Made by a program: the position numbers and the translations under genes. A stretch of DNA of 61,552 nucleotides from a virus. Location of the stretch: IMG/VR virus record IMGVR_UViG_3300029258_003188, positions 1 to 61,552 of that record; one strand, written 5' to 3'. The notes under the pieces are model-generated. The model did no database searches, was not told the origin of the DNA, and saw only the letters and a list, made by a program, of their open reading frames with translations. The first letter of the stretch is position 1, and the number at the start of each line of letters is the position of its first letter. Of the stretch, positions 17,426 to 27,105 are shown piece after piece.

Positions 17426-19477
17426 GTGCCAATTTTAGACGACATTTTTGTTGAAGGTCCTAGCTTGGAAGATACTTACATCCCCCTTTCTGGGGATCCG
17501 AGCAGATGGCCAAGCGAAACCTTAGAGAAACTTCTATCTGACTTCCCCTTTTTCAGGGAATCTGTCATCAAAACTAAAATAACTCACGCAGACGACAAAA
17601 CCCATTCAATGTTGGGTTCTCACACCATAGTTTTCCCTAATGACCAGATTATTTTCCCAACTATTGTCAGGCAAGGTAAGCTTTCTCCATTTGATGTTTT
17701 TCTATACAACGGCCTTTACTACCCTGCTACTGAAACTAGGATCCGTCTGATCATTTCCGGAAGAGGTCTGGTCGAATCTACTACTAGTGAACCTGAAAAG
17801 TCTACTAGCCTTCTTGAAACTACCCAGACACCTGAGCTGATGACTGATCAGCCGACTGTCTACCAAAAGACATCATCTATTCTAGATAAGCTTGCTTTTA
17901 CAGTTACTCCTGCTGCAAAAAGCAATCTACTTAAATATATTAGAAGTAACAAAGATCTAGTTTCATTAAGCAAATACCCAGAAGTAACAAAGGTATTCAA
18001 GAAACTTGTAGACTTACCAGTTTTAGACGATGACCAATATAATACAGCTCTTTCCGCACTTCTTCCTGTAGGAATTATTCAGATCAGGAAGAATACTGAC
18101 GATACGTATACAGTTCTAACTAGCTCAGACAAAGCTTTTCATCCGGTTGAGCATAGCATGAGTGCAGAAGAACTTAATGCTTATCTAAACAGCTTTATGG
18201 AGACAAGCTGGCCAGTCATTGATTCAGTCAATAGGGGAGGGGAGATTACTGTTTCTATGATGGATAATTCAGGGTCGATGGCTGTGCTTAGAACTAAAAT
18301 TGAAGACACACTAGAAGTAGTTGATCCTGGGACCTATGCTTGTAAGACTGATTCTGGTGCTTTTGTTAAAGGTAAAGTTATCCCTCTATTTGATTACTTG
18401 ATGCAGCCACTTAATATGAATATATTTTACAATTCCTCTTTCTATTCTATTCAGGATAGATTCGCTGGAGAAAAGACAGAGGATTATGAAGTCCCTAAAG
18501 GAACTGAACCCTCGCCAGGCATGGTGGGAACATTCATACATAAAAGGAAGCCGATCGCGGTGATGCCCTTTACTATTACGTCTTCGCACATGAAGACGCT
18601 TTATGATGATGCTAAGGCTTACTACGTCAAAGGTGTTTCTCTGGATAACCGCCCGGTTGAATTTCGATTCTCTGATACGTTTAAGGGGTGGATTAAAACT
18701 TCTGCTCCAGGAGAAGGTTCAAATGTAGGATCATCCAGATTACTAGATGAAGCTCGAGAAAGGATCTTCTGCGTCTCTTCAGATGACTTTGTGTTCGTCA
18801 GCTTAAAGGATGCTGTCAATCTTTCCCGCTATGCAAATCAGTTTAGCAAAGAGGCAGCACTTCGTTATGGAGATAGATTGAAGATCAAGAGCGATGGCAG
18901 TCGCTTTGTGATGGAAAGCCATCAGCTAAGTAAGTTTGCTTCTGTCCCTTCGTTTTTGACTGGGAGAGGGACTAGAAAAACCTTTAATTTCAACGACATG
19001 GACTATAACGACGCTAAATTTTTCTTGGGTTCTGTCGGCTTTGATGTTCCCAGAACTGATGAGATCCTGAAAAAAGCTAAAGTTAATGGCAAGGTTGAAC
19101 TCGTTAAGGTTAGCTTTCCTCAAACTATAGCTGAGCGTAAAGAAGAGCTTATCCCTAAAGTTAAAGCTACTCTGCAAGCTATCCCAGCAATCAAGGCTAG
19201 TTTTGTGAAGCAGGCAGCTATGACTAGGGATGAAGTTGCATTAGATCAGACTCTAGGACTTAATTTGGTAACCCCAGATAACATTATCTACTTTGTCAAT
19301 GGAATTCCTGAAATGCAAAATACAGTGGAGAGACTAGCCTCCTTGCTCATATTCTCAAGGCTAGGGTTTAAAGATGTTCCTGAAAGAGCTATCAGAGACA
19401 CTATGCTAGGATTGGAAAAGATATTATCAGTAGTTAAGATATTCAAAATTTATCTAGAACAGGATGATAAGGAATAA
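17426..19477 (+). CDS. Large virion-region protein, function unknown
   Basis: 683 residues, GTG start with AAAGGAG upstream. Not recognised. N-terminal half is Thr/Pro-rich; the C-terminal half contains FVKQAAMTRDEV and FSKEAALRYG, resembling the K-x-A motif that recurs in this cluster. Its position between the baseplate hub and the terminase suggests a structural or internal head protein. It is not an obvious portal. The next gene starts 3 bases after its stop. Confidence 0.7.
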   Translation: MPILDDIFVEGPSLEDTYIPLSGDPSRWPSETLEKLLSDFPFFRESVIKTKITHADDKTHSMLGSHTIVFPNDQIIFPTIVRQGKLSPFDVFLYNGLYYPATETRIRLIISGRGLVESTTSEPEKSTSLLETTQTPELMTDQPTVYQKTSSILDKLAFTVTPAAKSNLLKYIRSNKDLVSLSKYPEVTKVFKKLVDLPVLDDDQYNTALSALLPVGIIQIRKNTDDTYTVLTSSDKAFHPVEHSMSAEELNAYLNSFMETSWPVIDSVNRGGEITVSMMDNSGSMAVLRTKIEDTLEVVDPGTYACKTDSGAFVKGKVIPLFDYLMQPLNMNIFYNSSFYSIQDRFAGEKTEDYEVPKGTEPSPGMVGTFIHKRKPIAVMPFTITSSHMKTLYDDAKAYYVKGVSLDNRPVEFRFSDTFKGWIKTSAPGEGSNVGSSRLLDEARERIFCVSSDDFVFVSLKDAVNLSRYANQFSKEAALRYGDRLKIKSDGSRFVMESHQLSKFASVPSFLTGRGTRKTFNFNDMDYNDAKFFLGSVGFDVPRTDEILKKAKVNGKVELVKVSFPQTIAERKEELIPKVKATLQAIPAIKASFVKQAAMTRDEVALDQTLGLNLVTPDNIIYFVNGIPEMQNTVERLASLLIFSRLGFKDVPERAIRDTMLGLEKILSVVKIFKIYLEQDDKE

Positions 19478-19480
19478 GAT

Positions 19481-19708
19481 ATGAACGAAGATAGAATTTA
19501 TAAGCGAGCTTCTGACCTTCTCAAGAAAGAAGGAATGTCCCCCGTAATAACTTATAAGTTCTTGCGGCTACATAAAGGTTTGCCTAAAGCTAAAGCTGTT
19601 AAAAAGATGGTTCAGCTCGAAGGACCGACGACCAAAGCAGTCTATGGAGGTCAAAGAGCATCCGGTAAAGGTAGAATTAAGTCTTTGATCGAAGCTATCA
19701 AGTTCTAA
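19481..19708 (+). CDS. Small basic virion-region protein with DRIYK N-terminus
   Basis: 75 residues, strongly basic. It begins MNEDRIYKRASDLLKKEGMS, a leader shared in form with the proteins at 28008 and 40959 and part of 23670. The rest is Lys/Gly-rich (KAVYGGQRASGKGR). Possibly a DNA-binding internal head protein whose leader is removed on maturation; that is inference from the shared leader. Confidence 0.65.
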   Translation: MNEDRIYKRASDLLKKEGMSPVITYKFLRLHKGLPKAKAVKKMVQLEGPTTKAVYGGQRASGKGRIKSLIEAIKF

Positions 19709-19717
19709 CCTATTTTT

Positions 19718-20662
19718 ATGCTAACATATCCTAGTGTTCCTTACGAAACTTTTTTAAAGTATGCTATCTTTATTTATGGAGATAATAAAGAGGTTAACGA
19801 TTTTTTAAGGGAAAGTTTCTTACCCCCGATTGAAGATGAGTTTATAGACGCTAGAAGAGAAGCTTTACTTAACACTACTAAAAAGAAAACAATTAGGGAA
19901 TCTATAAAGGGTTCTTACATCCCCCCTAAAAACAGGACCACTTTTAATCACTTACTAAAGTGGCTAGTGGAAACTGGCCTTATCTTCCCATTTATTTATT
20001 TTCACCCCCAGGTTCTTCGTAGATATAAAGGGATTGAAGTTAAGGTTCTCAGGGAAGTTTTCTTACTAGCACTTCACCCTATGCTCAGGAGAGTCCACAA
20101 CTGTGCTGTCTTCTTGAGGGAGAGCAGGGAGTTCCAGAATTGGTTCCCAATGAGGTGTTCTAGTCCAGCCTTCGAGTGGTATAGGTATATCTTTTTTAAT
20201 CCTGAAATGGTAGAGACTGAGGGTGATTGGATCTACTACTTTAGAAAACTAGATAAGTCTGAAGCTAAACTGTATGATGCAGCTAAAAGGAATAATATAA
20301 AGTTTTGTATCTGGCTCCTTGGAGGGATACCTCAGATTAGTTTGGAAGAGCTCCAGGAAAACTTACAGTCTATCAGTTACTGGGGAACCCTGGAGAAAAT
20401 GAGAACAGATTTTGTAGGTGGTGAGCCTGAAGATCGTGGTGATCCTGAAGCTAAGCGGTGGGCTAGAATCGGTATAGATACAATGAAAGCTTCTACTCCT
20501 AAAGCCTTACCCCCTCCTCATTTAGAGGATGAAGAATCATTTGAACAGGTTATTGACGCTGAAGAAATAAAGGATAGTGACATTCAGCAAGAAATACCGG
20601 TGTTCGAAGGTCCTCTAGAAGGAAGAAAGAAGAAAAACCAGGAGGAAGGGATACACCATTAA
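19718..20662 (+). CDS. Hypothetical protein upstream of terminase
   Basis: 314 residues, not recognised. It is rich in aromatic residues (KLVVET..., FPFIYFHPQVLRRYKG, WYRYIFFNPEM) with an acidic C-terminal tail. It lies 12 bases before the terminase large subunit, the usual place of a small terminase or other packaging protein, but it lacks a clear N-terminal HTH. No strong ribosome site precedes ATG 19718, so it may be coupled to the gene upstream. Confidence 0.65.
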   Translation: MLTYPSVPYETFLKYAIFIYGDNKEVNDFLRESFLPPIEDEFIDARREALLNTTKKKTIRESIKGSYIPPKNRTTFNHLLKWLVETGLIFPFIYFHPQVLRRYKGIEVKVLREVFLLALHPMLRRVHNCAVFLRESREFQNWFPMRCSSPAFEWYRYIFFNPEMVETEGDWIYYFRKLDKSEAKLYDAAKRNNIKFCIWLLGGIPQISLEELQENLQSISYWGTLEKMRTDFVGGEPEDRGDPEAKRWARIGIDTMKASTPKALPPPHLEDEESFEQVIDAEEIKDSDIQQEIPVFEGPLEGRKKKNQEEGIHH

Positions 20663-20674
20663 CACCTCCTTTTC

Positions 20675-22708
20675 ATGATTTCCAGAAGTCAGTTTGCTGA
20701 GAAGTTTCTTAAGCTGAGAGGAAAGCCATTCTCTCTAAAAGGATACGAATATTTACTTCCAGTCTATGAAGATAGAGTTAAGGGAAGAAGAATATTACTG
20801 AAGACAGCTCGGCAGATAGCAAAATGCTGCTCAGAAGATACCGAAGTAACGTTATCAAACGGAAACGTAGTTAAAATAAAAGATTTAAAGGCTGGTGATG
20901 GAGTTTGTTGCCTTAATAATTCTACACTAAAAGCAGAGGCGGGTAAGGTTTTAGAAATACATGAAAATGGTGTTCAAGAATGTTACAAAATCAAAACAAA
21001 ATATTTAAGGAATGAATTAATTTGTACATTGAATCACCCACTAAAAACATTATATGGTTATAGGCTTTTAGCTCAGCTGAAACCAGGAGACTTTGTGGGA
21101 ATTTCTAGGCGTTCACCCCACTCAAAGGGGTTAAAACTAACACTAGAATATAATTTAACAAAAAAGAAATTTAAGAATTATGTAGATTTTTTTAATGATT
21201 CATTTCTGACTAGTTTGCTCAATAGCGATATTCTGTGGGATCAGATAGAATCAATAGAACCAGTAGGTGAAAAGCAAACTTATAATCTAGAAACCTCCCA
21301 CAAAAACTTTGTAGCTAATGGGGTTATTACACACAATTCACAGACTATCTGTAATGTTAGTCAAATTGACTGCTTTCAGATATCTAATTTCGATAATCTA
21401 TATATTACTTTCACACAGAAACAGATGCTAGCCTTTGCTAGGCAGAAGATAGACCCACTTCTAGCGGAGAGTCGAAAAATTAGGGATTATTTCTTAGCTG
21501 GTCCTTATATTCGTGATAGCATCACAGATAAACGATACAGTAATAACTCCACTACATTCCTGCGTCACTGCTATTTAACGGCTGACTCTGTTCGTGGAAT
21601 TAGTGCTGATCGTATTTGTGTAGACGAGTGCCAGCTTATACTTACTGATAACATTCCAATCATTGAGGAGTGTGTTTCCCATTCTAACTATAAGTGGATG
21701 TTGTATGCTGGAACTCCAACCTCGGAAGATTCCAGCTTAGAGGATTTATGGGATAATTCTACTCAGAATGAATGGTTGCTTAAATGTCCTCACTGCGGGA
21801 ATTTCAACTATCAAGATATAGATATTATTAAAGAAGAGGGTTTGCAGTGCAGAAAATGCAAACGGATCATGGATAGAGACCAGCTCACAGGCCAATACTT
21901 TTGCTTTCAGCCTGATGCCCCGATTGTCAGCTATAGGTTCACTCAGCTTACAGTGCCCTGGATGACTCATGCTGAGATAATGTACAAGATTAAGAATTAT
22001 TCAACTCAGAAGTTCTATAACGAAGTTTTAGCTTTACCTTTTAATGTTTCTGAGAAGGCTTTAAGCAAAGACGACATTTTGAAGAATATGACTAGTCACC
22101 CCAACACAGTTGAATTTGCTAAGAAATTTGCTCAGCTTCCATTGGTAGCGGGGATAGACTGGGGAGGGGGATCCGATAGTTACACTGTACTTTCAGTCGG
22201 CTATCACCAACATGGAGTAACTAAGATTATCTATTCTAAGAAGTTTATAGGTGCGGAAGCTGACCCAGTTTCACAAATAGATATCTTAGCTGACATTTGT
22301 GTGGAGCTTAAGGTTAGACTAGTTTTAGCTGACTTTGGTATGGGACTGACGAGTAATCCTCTCCTAGCTCAGAAACTAGCTAAATATGGAATAGGATTAT
22401 ATCCTATTATGTACACCGCCCAGAAAGAAACGTTAAGCTGGCAACCTATAGCAGTTAGATACCAAGCTAACAAGACGGTTAGCTTAGGCAGGTTGTTCTC
22501 TGATATGAAACAAGGTGGCAAGATAGAGTTCCCTAAGTATGAACCTGAGCTGTATAAAGACTTTCTCAATGTTAGGACTCAAAAACGATTGCTCAGCGGT
22601 TCTTCAGTGATATTCTACGACCACAGAAGAGACGAGCCAGATGACTTAGTGCAGTCTGTAAACTATGTTCATCTGGGTGCCCCCTTGATCCACCCTTATT
22701 TTCAATAA
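20675..22708 (+). CDS. Terminase large subunit, interrupted by an intein
   Basis: 677 residues as encoded, about 506 after splicing. The Walker A is split: ARQIAK at 45-50, then a 171-residue intein, then SQT at 222. Walker B is DRICVDECQ. A Zn-ribbon KCPHCGNFNYQD...CRKCKR follows. The RNase H-like nuclease has AGIDWGGGSDSY, LVLADFGMG and DDLVQSVNYVHLG, giving three acidic residues. It is the packaging motor ATPase and headful/cos nuclease. A hairpin CCCTTATT/AATAAGGG overlaps the stop. Confidence 0.95.
   Translation: MISRSQFAEKFLKLRGKPFSLKGYEYLLPVYEDRVKGRRILLKTARQIAKCCSEDTEVTLSNGNVVKIKDLKAGDGVCCLNNSTLKAEAGKVLEIHENGVQECYKIKTKYLRNELICTLNHPLKTLYGYRLLAQLKPGDFVGISRRSPHSKGLKLTLEYNLTKKKFKNYVDFFNDSFLTSLLNSDILWDQIESIEPVGEKQTYNLETSHKNFVANGVITHNSQTICNVSQIDCFQISNFDNLYITFTQKQMLAFARQKIDPLLAESRKIRDYFLAGPYIRDSITDKRYSNNSTTFLRHCYLTADSVRGISADRICVDECQLILTDNIPIIEECVSHSNYKWMLYAGTPTSEDSSLEDLWDNSTQNEWLLKCPHCGNFNYQDIDIIKEEGLQCRKCKRIMDRDQLTGQYFCFQPDAPIVSYRFTQLTVPWMTHAEIMYKIKNYSTQKFYNEVLALPFNVSEKALSKDDILKNMTSHPNTVEFAKKFAQLPLVAGIDWGGGSDSYTVLSVGYHQHGVTKIIYSKKFIGAEADPVSQIDILADICVELKVRLVLADFGMGLTSNPLLAQKLAKYGIGLYPIMYTAQKETLSWQPIAVRYQANKTVSLGRLFSDMKQGGKIEFPKYEPELYKDFLNVRTQKRLLSGSSVIFYDHRRDEPDDLVQSVNYVHLGAPLIHPYFQ
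20825..21337 (+). mobile_element. Mini-intein in terminase Walker A
   Basis: Residues 51-221. Block A is CCSEDTEVTLSNGNVVKI (compare CLSGDTLV), block B holds LICTLNHPLKT, block F is YNLETSHKNFVANGV, block G is ITHN followed by Ser. Splicing joins ARQIAK to SQTICN and restores a P-loop. Choosing the first of the two Cys as residue 1 fits both the consensus and the restored Walker A. No LAGLIDADG or HNH endonuclease is present; the linker of about 60 residues is Lys/Asn-rich. Confidence 0.93.
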
Positions 22709-22785
22709 GGGCACTTGTCTTTTATATCTAATTCTATTAAACTTTCATCGTATACATAGTATCTTCATATGATAAGGAGTTTGTA

Positions 22786-23655
22786 ATGGACCAGTTGTTA
22801 GACGGAGAGCTTAAAACATTCGGACCAGAACAGTTTGAAATTTGGGGTGTGCAAGCTACCGATGAGTTTCTCAAGAACGGGGTACCTCTAAAGGATACAA
22901 TCAAGAAGATGGCTACTGAGAATTCACTTAACCCTAAGCAAATTGCTAGAATTGCTGAGGTAGCTAACAATGCAACCTTCCTCGCTTTATATAAGACATC
23001 ACAGGACAAGACCGCAGAATTTCCGCTGGCTGACACTAGAGAGATTGTTACCGAGCTTAATCTTAAAGCATCTACAGATAACCCAGACAGACCAGCAGAA
23101 TTCCTCCAGCCTTTACCTTCGATGACAAAGAAATCCTCAAAAGTTTCCAAGGTATTTAATGATTTCTTAACCATGGGTGACGTCACAAAGGAAGCCGCCG
23201 CCCCGGATGAAAGGGAAAAGGTAAGTGGTGAGATCGACCGATTGCGTCAGGAGATTGAGAACTCCAGGGACGCATATACAACTTCTATCTTCAAGCTAAC
23301 CACTCTTAGGAAGGAAGCTAAGAATATGATGCAGAATCTTATTCTGAATGAACAGGCTTCTGCACCCGACTTAGTAGATGTGATGGATGAAACTATCCCT
23401 GAGCAGAAAGCTACAGGCATGCTGCTGCTTCAGGAAGTTGTAGACCGTCTTAAGAAGTCAGCTGCAGCTACGTCAGAAAACTTATTCAATCGCCACCCTG
23501 GAGTAACTGTAGTTAATGGTTCCCACCCTCTATTTGGGATAATTCAAACTATTGATCTAGAAGAGAACAAAGGCAGTAAAGCTTTAGTTGTAGGTGAGAT
23601 GGCAGAAGAAAAGATTAGAGAGCTTAAGAAATCTCTAGTTAAATCTAACTTATAA
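22786..23655 (+). CDS. Virion-region protein, function unknown
   Basis: 289 residues, mostly helical, with AAGGAG before the ATG. The N-terminus (FLKNGVPLKDTIKKMATEN) looks like a small helical bundle; VTKEAAAPDEREK near the middle resembles the K-x-A motif seen in other proteins of the cluster and could be a processing point. A role as head-neck or internal head protein is inferred from position only. Confidence 0.65.
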   Translation: MDQLLDGELKTFGPEQFEIWGVQATDEFLKNGVPLKDTIKKMATENSLNPKQIARIAEVANNATFLALYKTSQDKTAEFPLADTREIVTELNLKASTDNPDRPAEFLQPLPSMTKKSSKVSKVFNDFLTMGDVTKEAAAPDEREKVSGEIDRLRQEIENSRDAYTTSIFKLTTLRKEAKNMMQNLILNEQASAPDLVDVMDETIPEQKATGMLLLQEVVDRLKKSAAATSENLFNRHPGVTVVNGSHPLFGIIQTIDLEENKGSKALVVGEMAEEKIRELKKSLVKSNL

Positions 23656-23669
23656 AAGGAGAATAAGCA

Positions 23670-24062
23670 ATGGATAAGTTGGCTAGAATGAACCTGCTAG
23701 GTATTGGCGAAGATGATTATAGTGATAGAATCTATAAGTCTGCAGCTAATAAGCTAGCTAAATTTGATGTTGAAAAGGTAGAAGATTACAGTGATTTGAT
23801 AATCCCGACAAAACTGGAACCGGAAGCAAAGCAGCTAATCAAAAGAGAAATAGCAAAAAAGTACATTTTGAGACATCCGTGGGTAACAGGGATTCCCACA
23901 TTAGGTCTTGCCCCCGTGATCCAGAAAGGTGTTTCTTCACAACGTATTGTTAAAGCATTAGCTAAGAGTCATCCAGAATTAATGGATGCGGTTGAAAGGG
24001 CCAAAGACAGGCAAACTCTAACGAATGCGGCTCTGGGTGCCGGGGTTCTTGCTGGTAGATAA
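23670..24062 (+). CDS. Small virion-region protein with MDKLAR leader
   Basis: 130 residues. It starts MDKLARMNLLGIGEDDYSDR and continues IYKSAANKLAKF, thus carrying both leader types seen in this phage (MDK-x-AR-x-N-x-L and DRIYK-x-A). The C-terminus is Ala/Leu/Gly-rich and may be a membrane or packing helix. AAAGGAG precedes the start. Function unknown. Confidence 0.65.
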   Translation: MDKLARMNLLGIGEDDYSDRIYKSAANKLAKFDVEKVEDYSDLIIPTKLEPEAKQLIKREIAKKYILRHPWVTGIPTLGLAPVIQKGVSSQRIVKALAKSHPELMDAVERAKDRQTLTNAALGAGVLAGR

Positions 24063-24071
24063 ATCGAAATA

Positions 24072-24308
24072 ATGAACGAGGTAAGAGATACTCTAAATAA
24101 AGTTAGCTCAATGGGTGATGTAGCTTGGGGAGCTACTGAGAAAGCATGGAAAGGTACTAAGCTTCTAAGTAAAGGCTTGTGGAAAACTGGCCCACTTAAC
24201 TTAATTTTTTTTGGTCCAGAAGCCTTTGCTAAAGCTAGTAAATCATGGAAAGCTTTTGGACCTTCAGCTAGTAAGACTACTAAGCTAATTAAACCTAAAG
24301 GATGGTAA
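24072..24308 (+). CDS. Small basic virion-region protein
   Basis: 78 residues, Lys/Trp-rich (WGATEKAWKGTKLLSKGLWK). It begins MNEVRDTLNKVSS. Not recognised. Its last codons overlap an ATG for the next gene. Co-transcribed with the virion cluster. Confidence 0.55.
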   Translation: MNEVRDTLNKVSSMGDVAWGATEKAWKGTKLLSKGLWKTGPLNLIFFGPEAFAKASKSWKAFGPSASKTTKLIKPKGW

Positions 24309-24313
24309 CAAAA

Positions 24314-24772
24314 ATGCCAACAACCTTGACTGATGCCCAGTTAAATAAACTAATCTCACAGGGATCAAAATTCAGAAGATCGAATTTAGGTATTGCTATA
24401 GGTACTTTACTGGCATTGCCTACAGTTTACACTCTAGGAAAAGAGGTACACAAATCTATTACTATGCCTAGAAAAATAGAAAGATCCAGAGATAACATGA
24501 TGTCATTTTACCCTCAGCTAAAGGAATACAGTAAGAAAGACGTTGACAAGTATTTCAATAGTTTAGCTGAGATTGCTCCTATGACAGCTACTAGCCCAGC
24601 TTTAGCTGGGGCTTTTGTCCAGAAGTCGCTGGAGGCAGGTGGGGTGGATACTAGGATGATGGCAGATGTTCTAGATGTGGAAAAAAGACGTGGAGAAACT
24701 ACAGCCCCTAATGTGCAGAAAGCTTTTGGAGAATCAGTAGCAAAAACTGTAGCTGGTAGTGTTATTGGCTAA
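24314..24772 (+). CDS. Virion-region membrane-like protein
   Basis: 152 residues from ATG 24314, which has AAAGGA about ten bases upstream; an in-frame ATG at 24302 overlaps that site. One hydrophobic stretch (IAIGTLLALPTVYTLGKEV) follows about 25 residues, then a soluble helical part. Similar one-helix proteins recur in the cluster. Function unknown. Confidence 0.6.
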   Translation: MPTTLTDAQLNKLISQGSKFRRSNLGIAIGTLLALPTVYTLGKEVHKSITMPRKIERSRDNMMSFYPQLKEYSKKDVDKYFNSLAEIAPMTATSPALAGAFVQKSLEAGGVDTRMMADVLDVEKRRGETTAPNVQKAFGESVAKTVAGSVIG

Positions 24773-24793
24773 TCAGCTAAGTAAGCCTTCATT

Positions 24794-26353
24794 ATGGATG
24801 GAATTAGAAAAACAATCTACTATGATATAGTAGATAACTATGGAATTCACCTAGAAATAGTTAAACCTAGAGAAGGCATAGTCAAAATGGCTTCTGATAT
24901 TTCAGACGAGTGTCTGAAACATATTAGCAAGCTGGAGAAAGCGGATACTGATATCACTTATGCCTTGACTAATGCTGTAGGAAGTGGTGAATACTGGGGA
25001 TCAAACAAGAACGCCGACTACCTTATAGAAGGGGACTTAGCCGGTGGATCCCTAGACTTCGGCTACCAGACATTTCTAAAAGCTCATGTTTTTAGGGATC
25101 ATCTAAACAAAGACCCGAAGTATAAAGTTGGGGATGTTCTCAAAGCATTCTGGAATCCTAGGATGCATAGAGTTGAGCTGCTAATCGGAATCTACAAACA
25201 TAGAGCTCCAGAGATAGTGCAAAGACTAAATAACATGGAGACATCCAAGGAGCTGGTTGGTGTTAGTTTCGGACTCACAACTCCTTATGAGCAATGTTCC
25301 TATTGCGGTAATGTTAACACCACTAGGTCAACTAGATGCTATCATTTAAAATATGAGTTAAACAAAGTTTACTCAGACGGAAGCAAAGTACAAGCACTAA
25401 CTTTCAAACCCCTTTTCTATGACATCAGCTTCGTGTGGAACAGGGCTAACAGTGAAGCTCTGGTTCTAGTTAAATTAGCTAGTGTCGAGCAGAAAGAAGC
25501 TATTGTAGAAAAAGAAGTTGTATCACAAAACCCGTCTGTATTAGCTATCTATAAAGATCTAGCTAGAAAGGTTGTGGGCAAGATCGTTCAGATTGAACCT
25601 GATCTTAGCCCTGATGAAATAACAGTTTTAGCTAAGAAGCCGTTGAAAAAAGTGATGGGCTCGCTGACGGCTATGGGTATTATTCTAAAGCCAGATGAGT
25701 TTAAAGCTTTAGTTTCCAAGAAGAAAAATGAGGCTAGTGACATAGCTAAATTCTCTATGGAAGATCTGGATAATGACATTTTTGATTTAATGCTGCCTCG
25801 CTTGCACGACCGTTCTTACTACAGACCGTTTGTGCTTAGCAGAGCAATCGAAAACCAGGATAAACTAAAGAAAACTGCATCTGTAGATCTTAATCAGGCA
25901 ACCCCAGAATTATATAAAATTTATAGAGGACGAATAATCAAAGAGGCGAAATCTAAGAAAACATTTCCTTTATTAGCATTACTAATTGCTTTAGGAATAG
26001 GTGCGTATTACGGTAGGAAAACACTCAAGGAAGTTCCAGAACTAGGTAAATTCCCTCACTTTTTGGAGGCTGGTTCCATCAATCCTATCAGCACTGCTGA
26101 CATCCACAACAAAGCAATGGCAGGCATTGTAGTTCCATCAATACCAGTCAAGTTTAACGAAAGATACAAAGACTTGGTTGCTGGTGTTCCAGCTGCTTAT
26201 GTACTATCTGCATACAAAGGTCTTGACTTTTCTGACAAAGACGTACAAAATTTAGCTAAGAATAGCATGGTTTCTTCTGTATATGAAACAGAGGAGGCCG
26301 CAAAAACAGACGTGAGAATTATAGAGTCAATCTATAAGGAGGACACTAAATGA
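24794..26353 (+). CDS. Prohead protease-like protein with C-terminal extension
   Basis: 519 residues. The region GSNKNADYLIEGDL, then KAHVFRDHLNKDPKYKVGDV, then HRVELLIGIYK and KELVGVSFGL resembles the phage prohead maturation protease family, with the His of AHVF and the Ser of VSFG as candidate catalytic residues. A CSYCG...C zinc-like motif follows, as in other large myoviruses. The second half (K-K-T-A-S-V-D and onwards) adds a membrane-like helix LLALLIALGIGAYYG. It precedes the scaffold-like gene and may be a protease-scaffold fusion. The match is from memory of family layout. Confidence 0.7.
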   Translation: MDGIRKTIYYDIVDNYGIHLEIVKPREGIVKMASDISDECLKHISKLEKADTDITYALTNAVGSGEYWGSNKNADYLIEGDLAGGSLDFGYQTFLKAHVFRDHLNKDPKYKVGDVLKAFWNPRMHRVELLIGIYKHRAPEIVQRLNNMETSKELVGVSFGLTTPYEQCSYCGNVNTTRSTRCYHLKYELNKVYSDGSKVQALTFKPLFYDISFVWNRANSEALVLVKLASVEQKEAIVEKEVVSQNPSVLAIYKDLARKVVGKIVQIEPDLSPDEITVLAKKPLKKVMGSLTAMGIILKPDEFKALVSKKKNEASDIAKFSMEDLDNDIFDLMLPRLHDRSYYRPFVLSRAIENQDKLKKTASVDLNQATPELYKIYRGRIIKEAKSKKTFPLLALLIALGIGAYYGRKTLKEVPELGKFPHFLEAGSINPISTADIHNKAMAGIVVPSIPVKFNERYKDLVAGVPAAYVLSAYKGLDFSDKDVQNLAKNSMVSSVYETEEAAKTDVRIIESIYKEDTK

Positions 26354-27078
26354 AATTTGAAGAGCTATTTGCAAAACTAGAAGAAGAGGATGTTCCTACT
26401 CCTTCTGACGACGACCTTAACAAGATGGCTCACCAGCTTCTGACTGAAAGCGTAGCTGATAAAGATGCGCCTGATAATTCAGGTATGGTGAAAAAGATTG
26501 CTTCAGCAGTCCTGGAAGAGCTAAAAAGAGCGGGTGTCGTGAAAAGCGCTACGGATATTAATGCAGGAATTCCTTCCAATGAAAATTCCCCTAATCCGCA
26601 CCTTGAGAACCCGGTTGACGCACCCCCAGCGGTGGCACAGCCAACTAAGGCCCCTCAAACTGGTCTAGCTGATGCTATGCAGGATCCTACGCCAGCTAAC
26701 GTGGCAGCTTCTTCAGCTGACCCTGCTCGGGCTGCAGCTACTTCTGCGGAAGTAACTATTGAAGACCCTGAAGAGGCCGAGCTGATTCAAAAGGAACTGG
26801 AAGTCGTAACTGATACGGCCTCCAGGCTGTTGCAGGATGGAATCACAGAAGATCCCGTGGCCGCTTTGGCCGCTGCTTCTCTAGCAGCAGTTGAGGATTC
26901 TTTGGACACGGACGAAAGTGAAGATGAAGCTGCAACTGATGCTATTGAAGAAACACTGGAAGCCCTTGTAAACAATGCCGCAGAAGAAGAAAAACTCAGT
27001 GAAATCATTGAATCTTATGGCAGAGTCCATGCACGTGATTTAGTGAAAGAATACCTGAGAAACAATCTATTAGACTAA
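26350..27078 (+). CDS. Acidic scaffold-like protein
   Basis: 242 residues, very acidic and Ala/Glu-rich with long predicted coils (EATDAIEETLEALVNNAAEEE). It overlaps the protease gene by 4 bases (ATGA), the usual arrangement of protease and scaffold. VVKSATDINAG is another K-x-A site. Scaffolding during capsid assembly is inferred from composition and position. Confidence 0.65.
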   Translation: MKFEELFAKLEEEDVPTPSDDDLNKMAHQLLTESVADKDAPDNSGMVKKIASAVLEELKRAGVVKSATDINAGIPSNENSPNPHLENPVDAPPAVAQPTKAPQTGLADAMQDPTPANVAASSADPARAAATSAEVTIEDPEEAELIQKELEVVTDTASRLLQDGITEDPVAALAAASLAAVEDSLDTDESEDEAATDAIEETLEALVNNAAEEEKLSEIIESYGRVHARDLVKEYLRNNLLD

Positions 27079-27105
27079 CAAAAAAAAGGTAAAGGAGAAT
27101 AAACA

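Noticed and set aside
26787-27008. Minus-strand Ser/Ala-rich frames opposite scaffold-like genes
   Set aside because: Reverse complements of Glu/Ala-rich coding sequence; no start signals.
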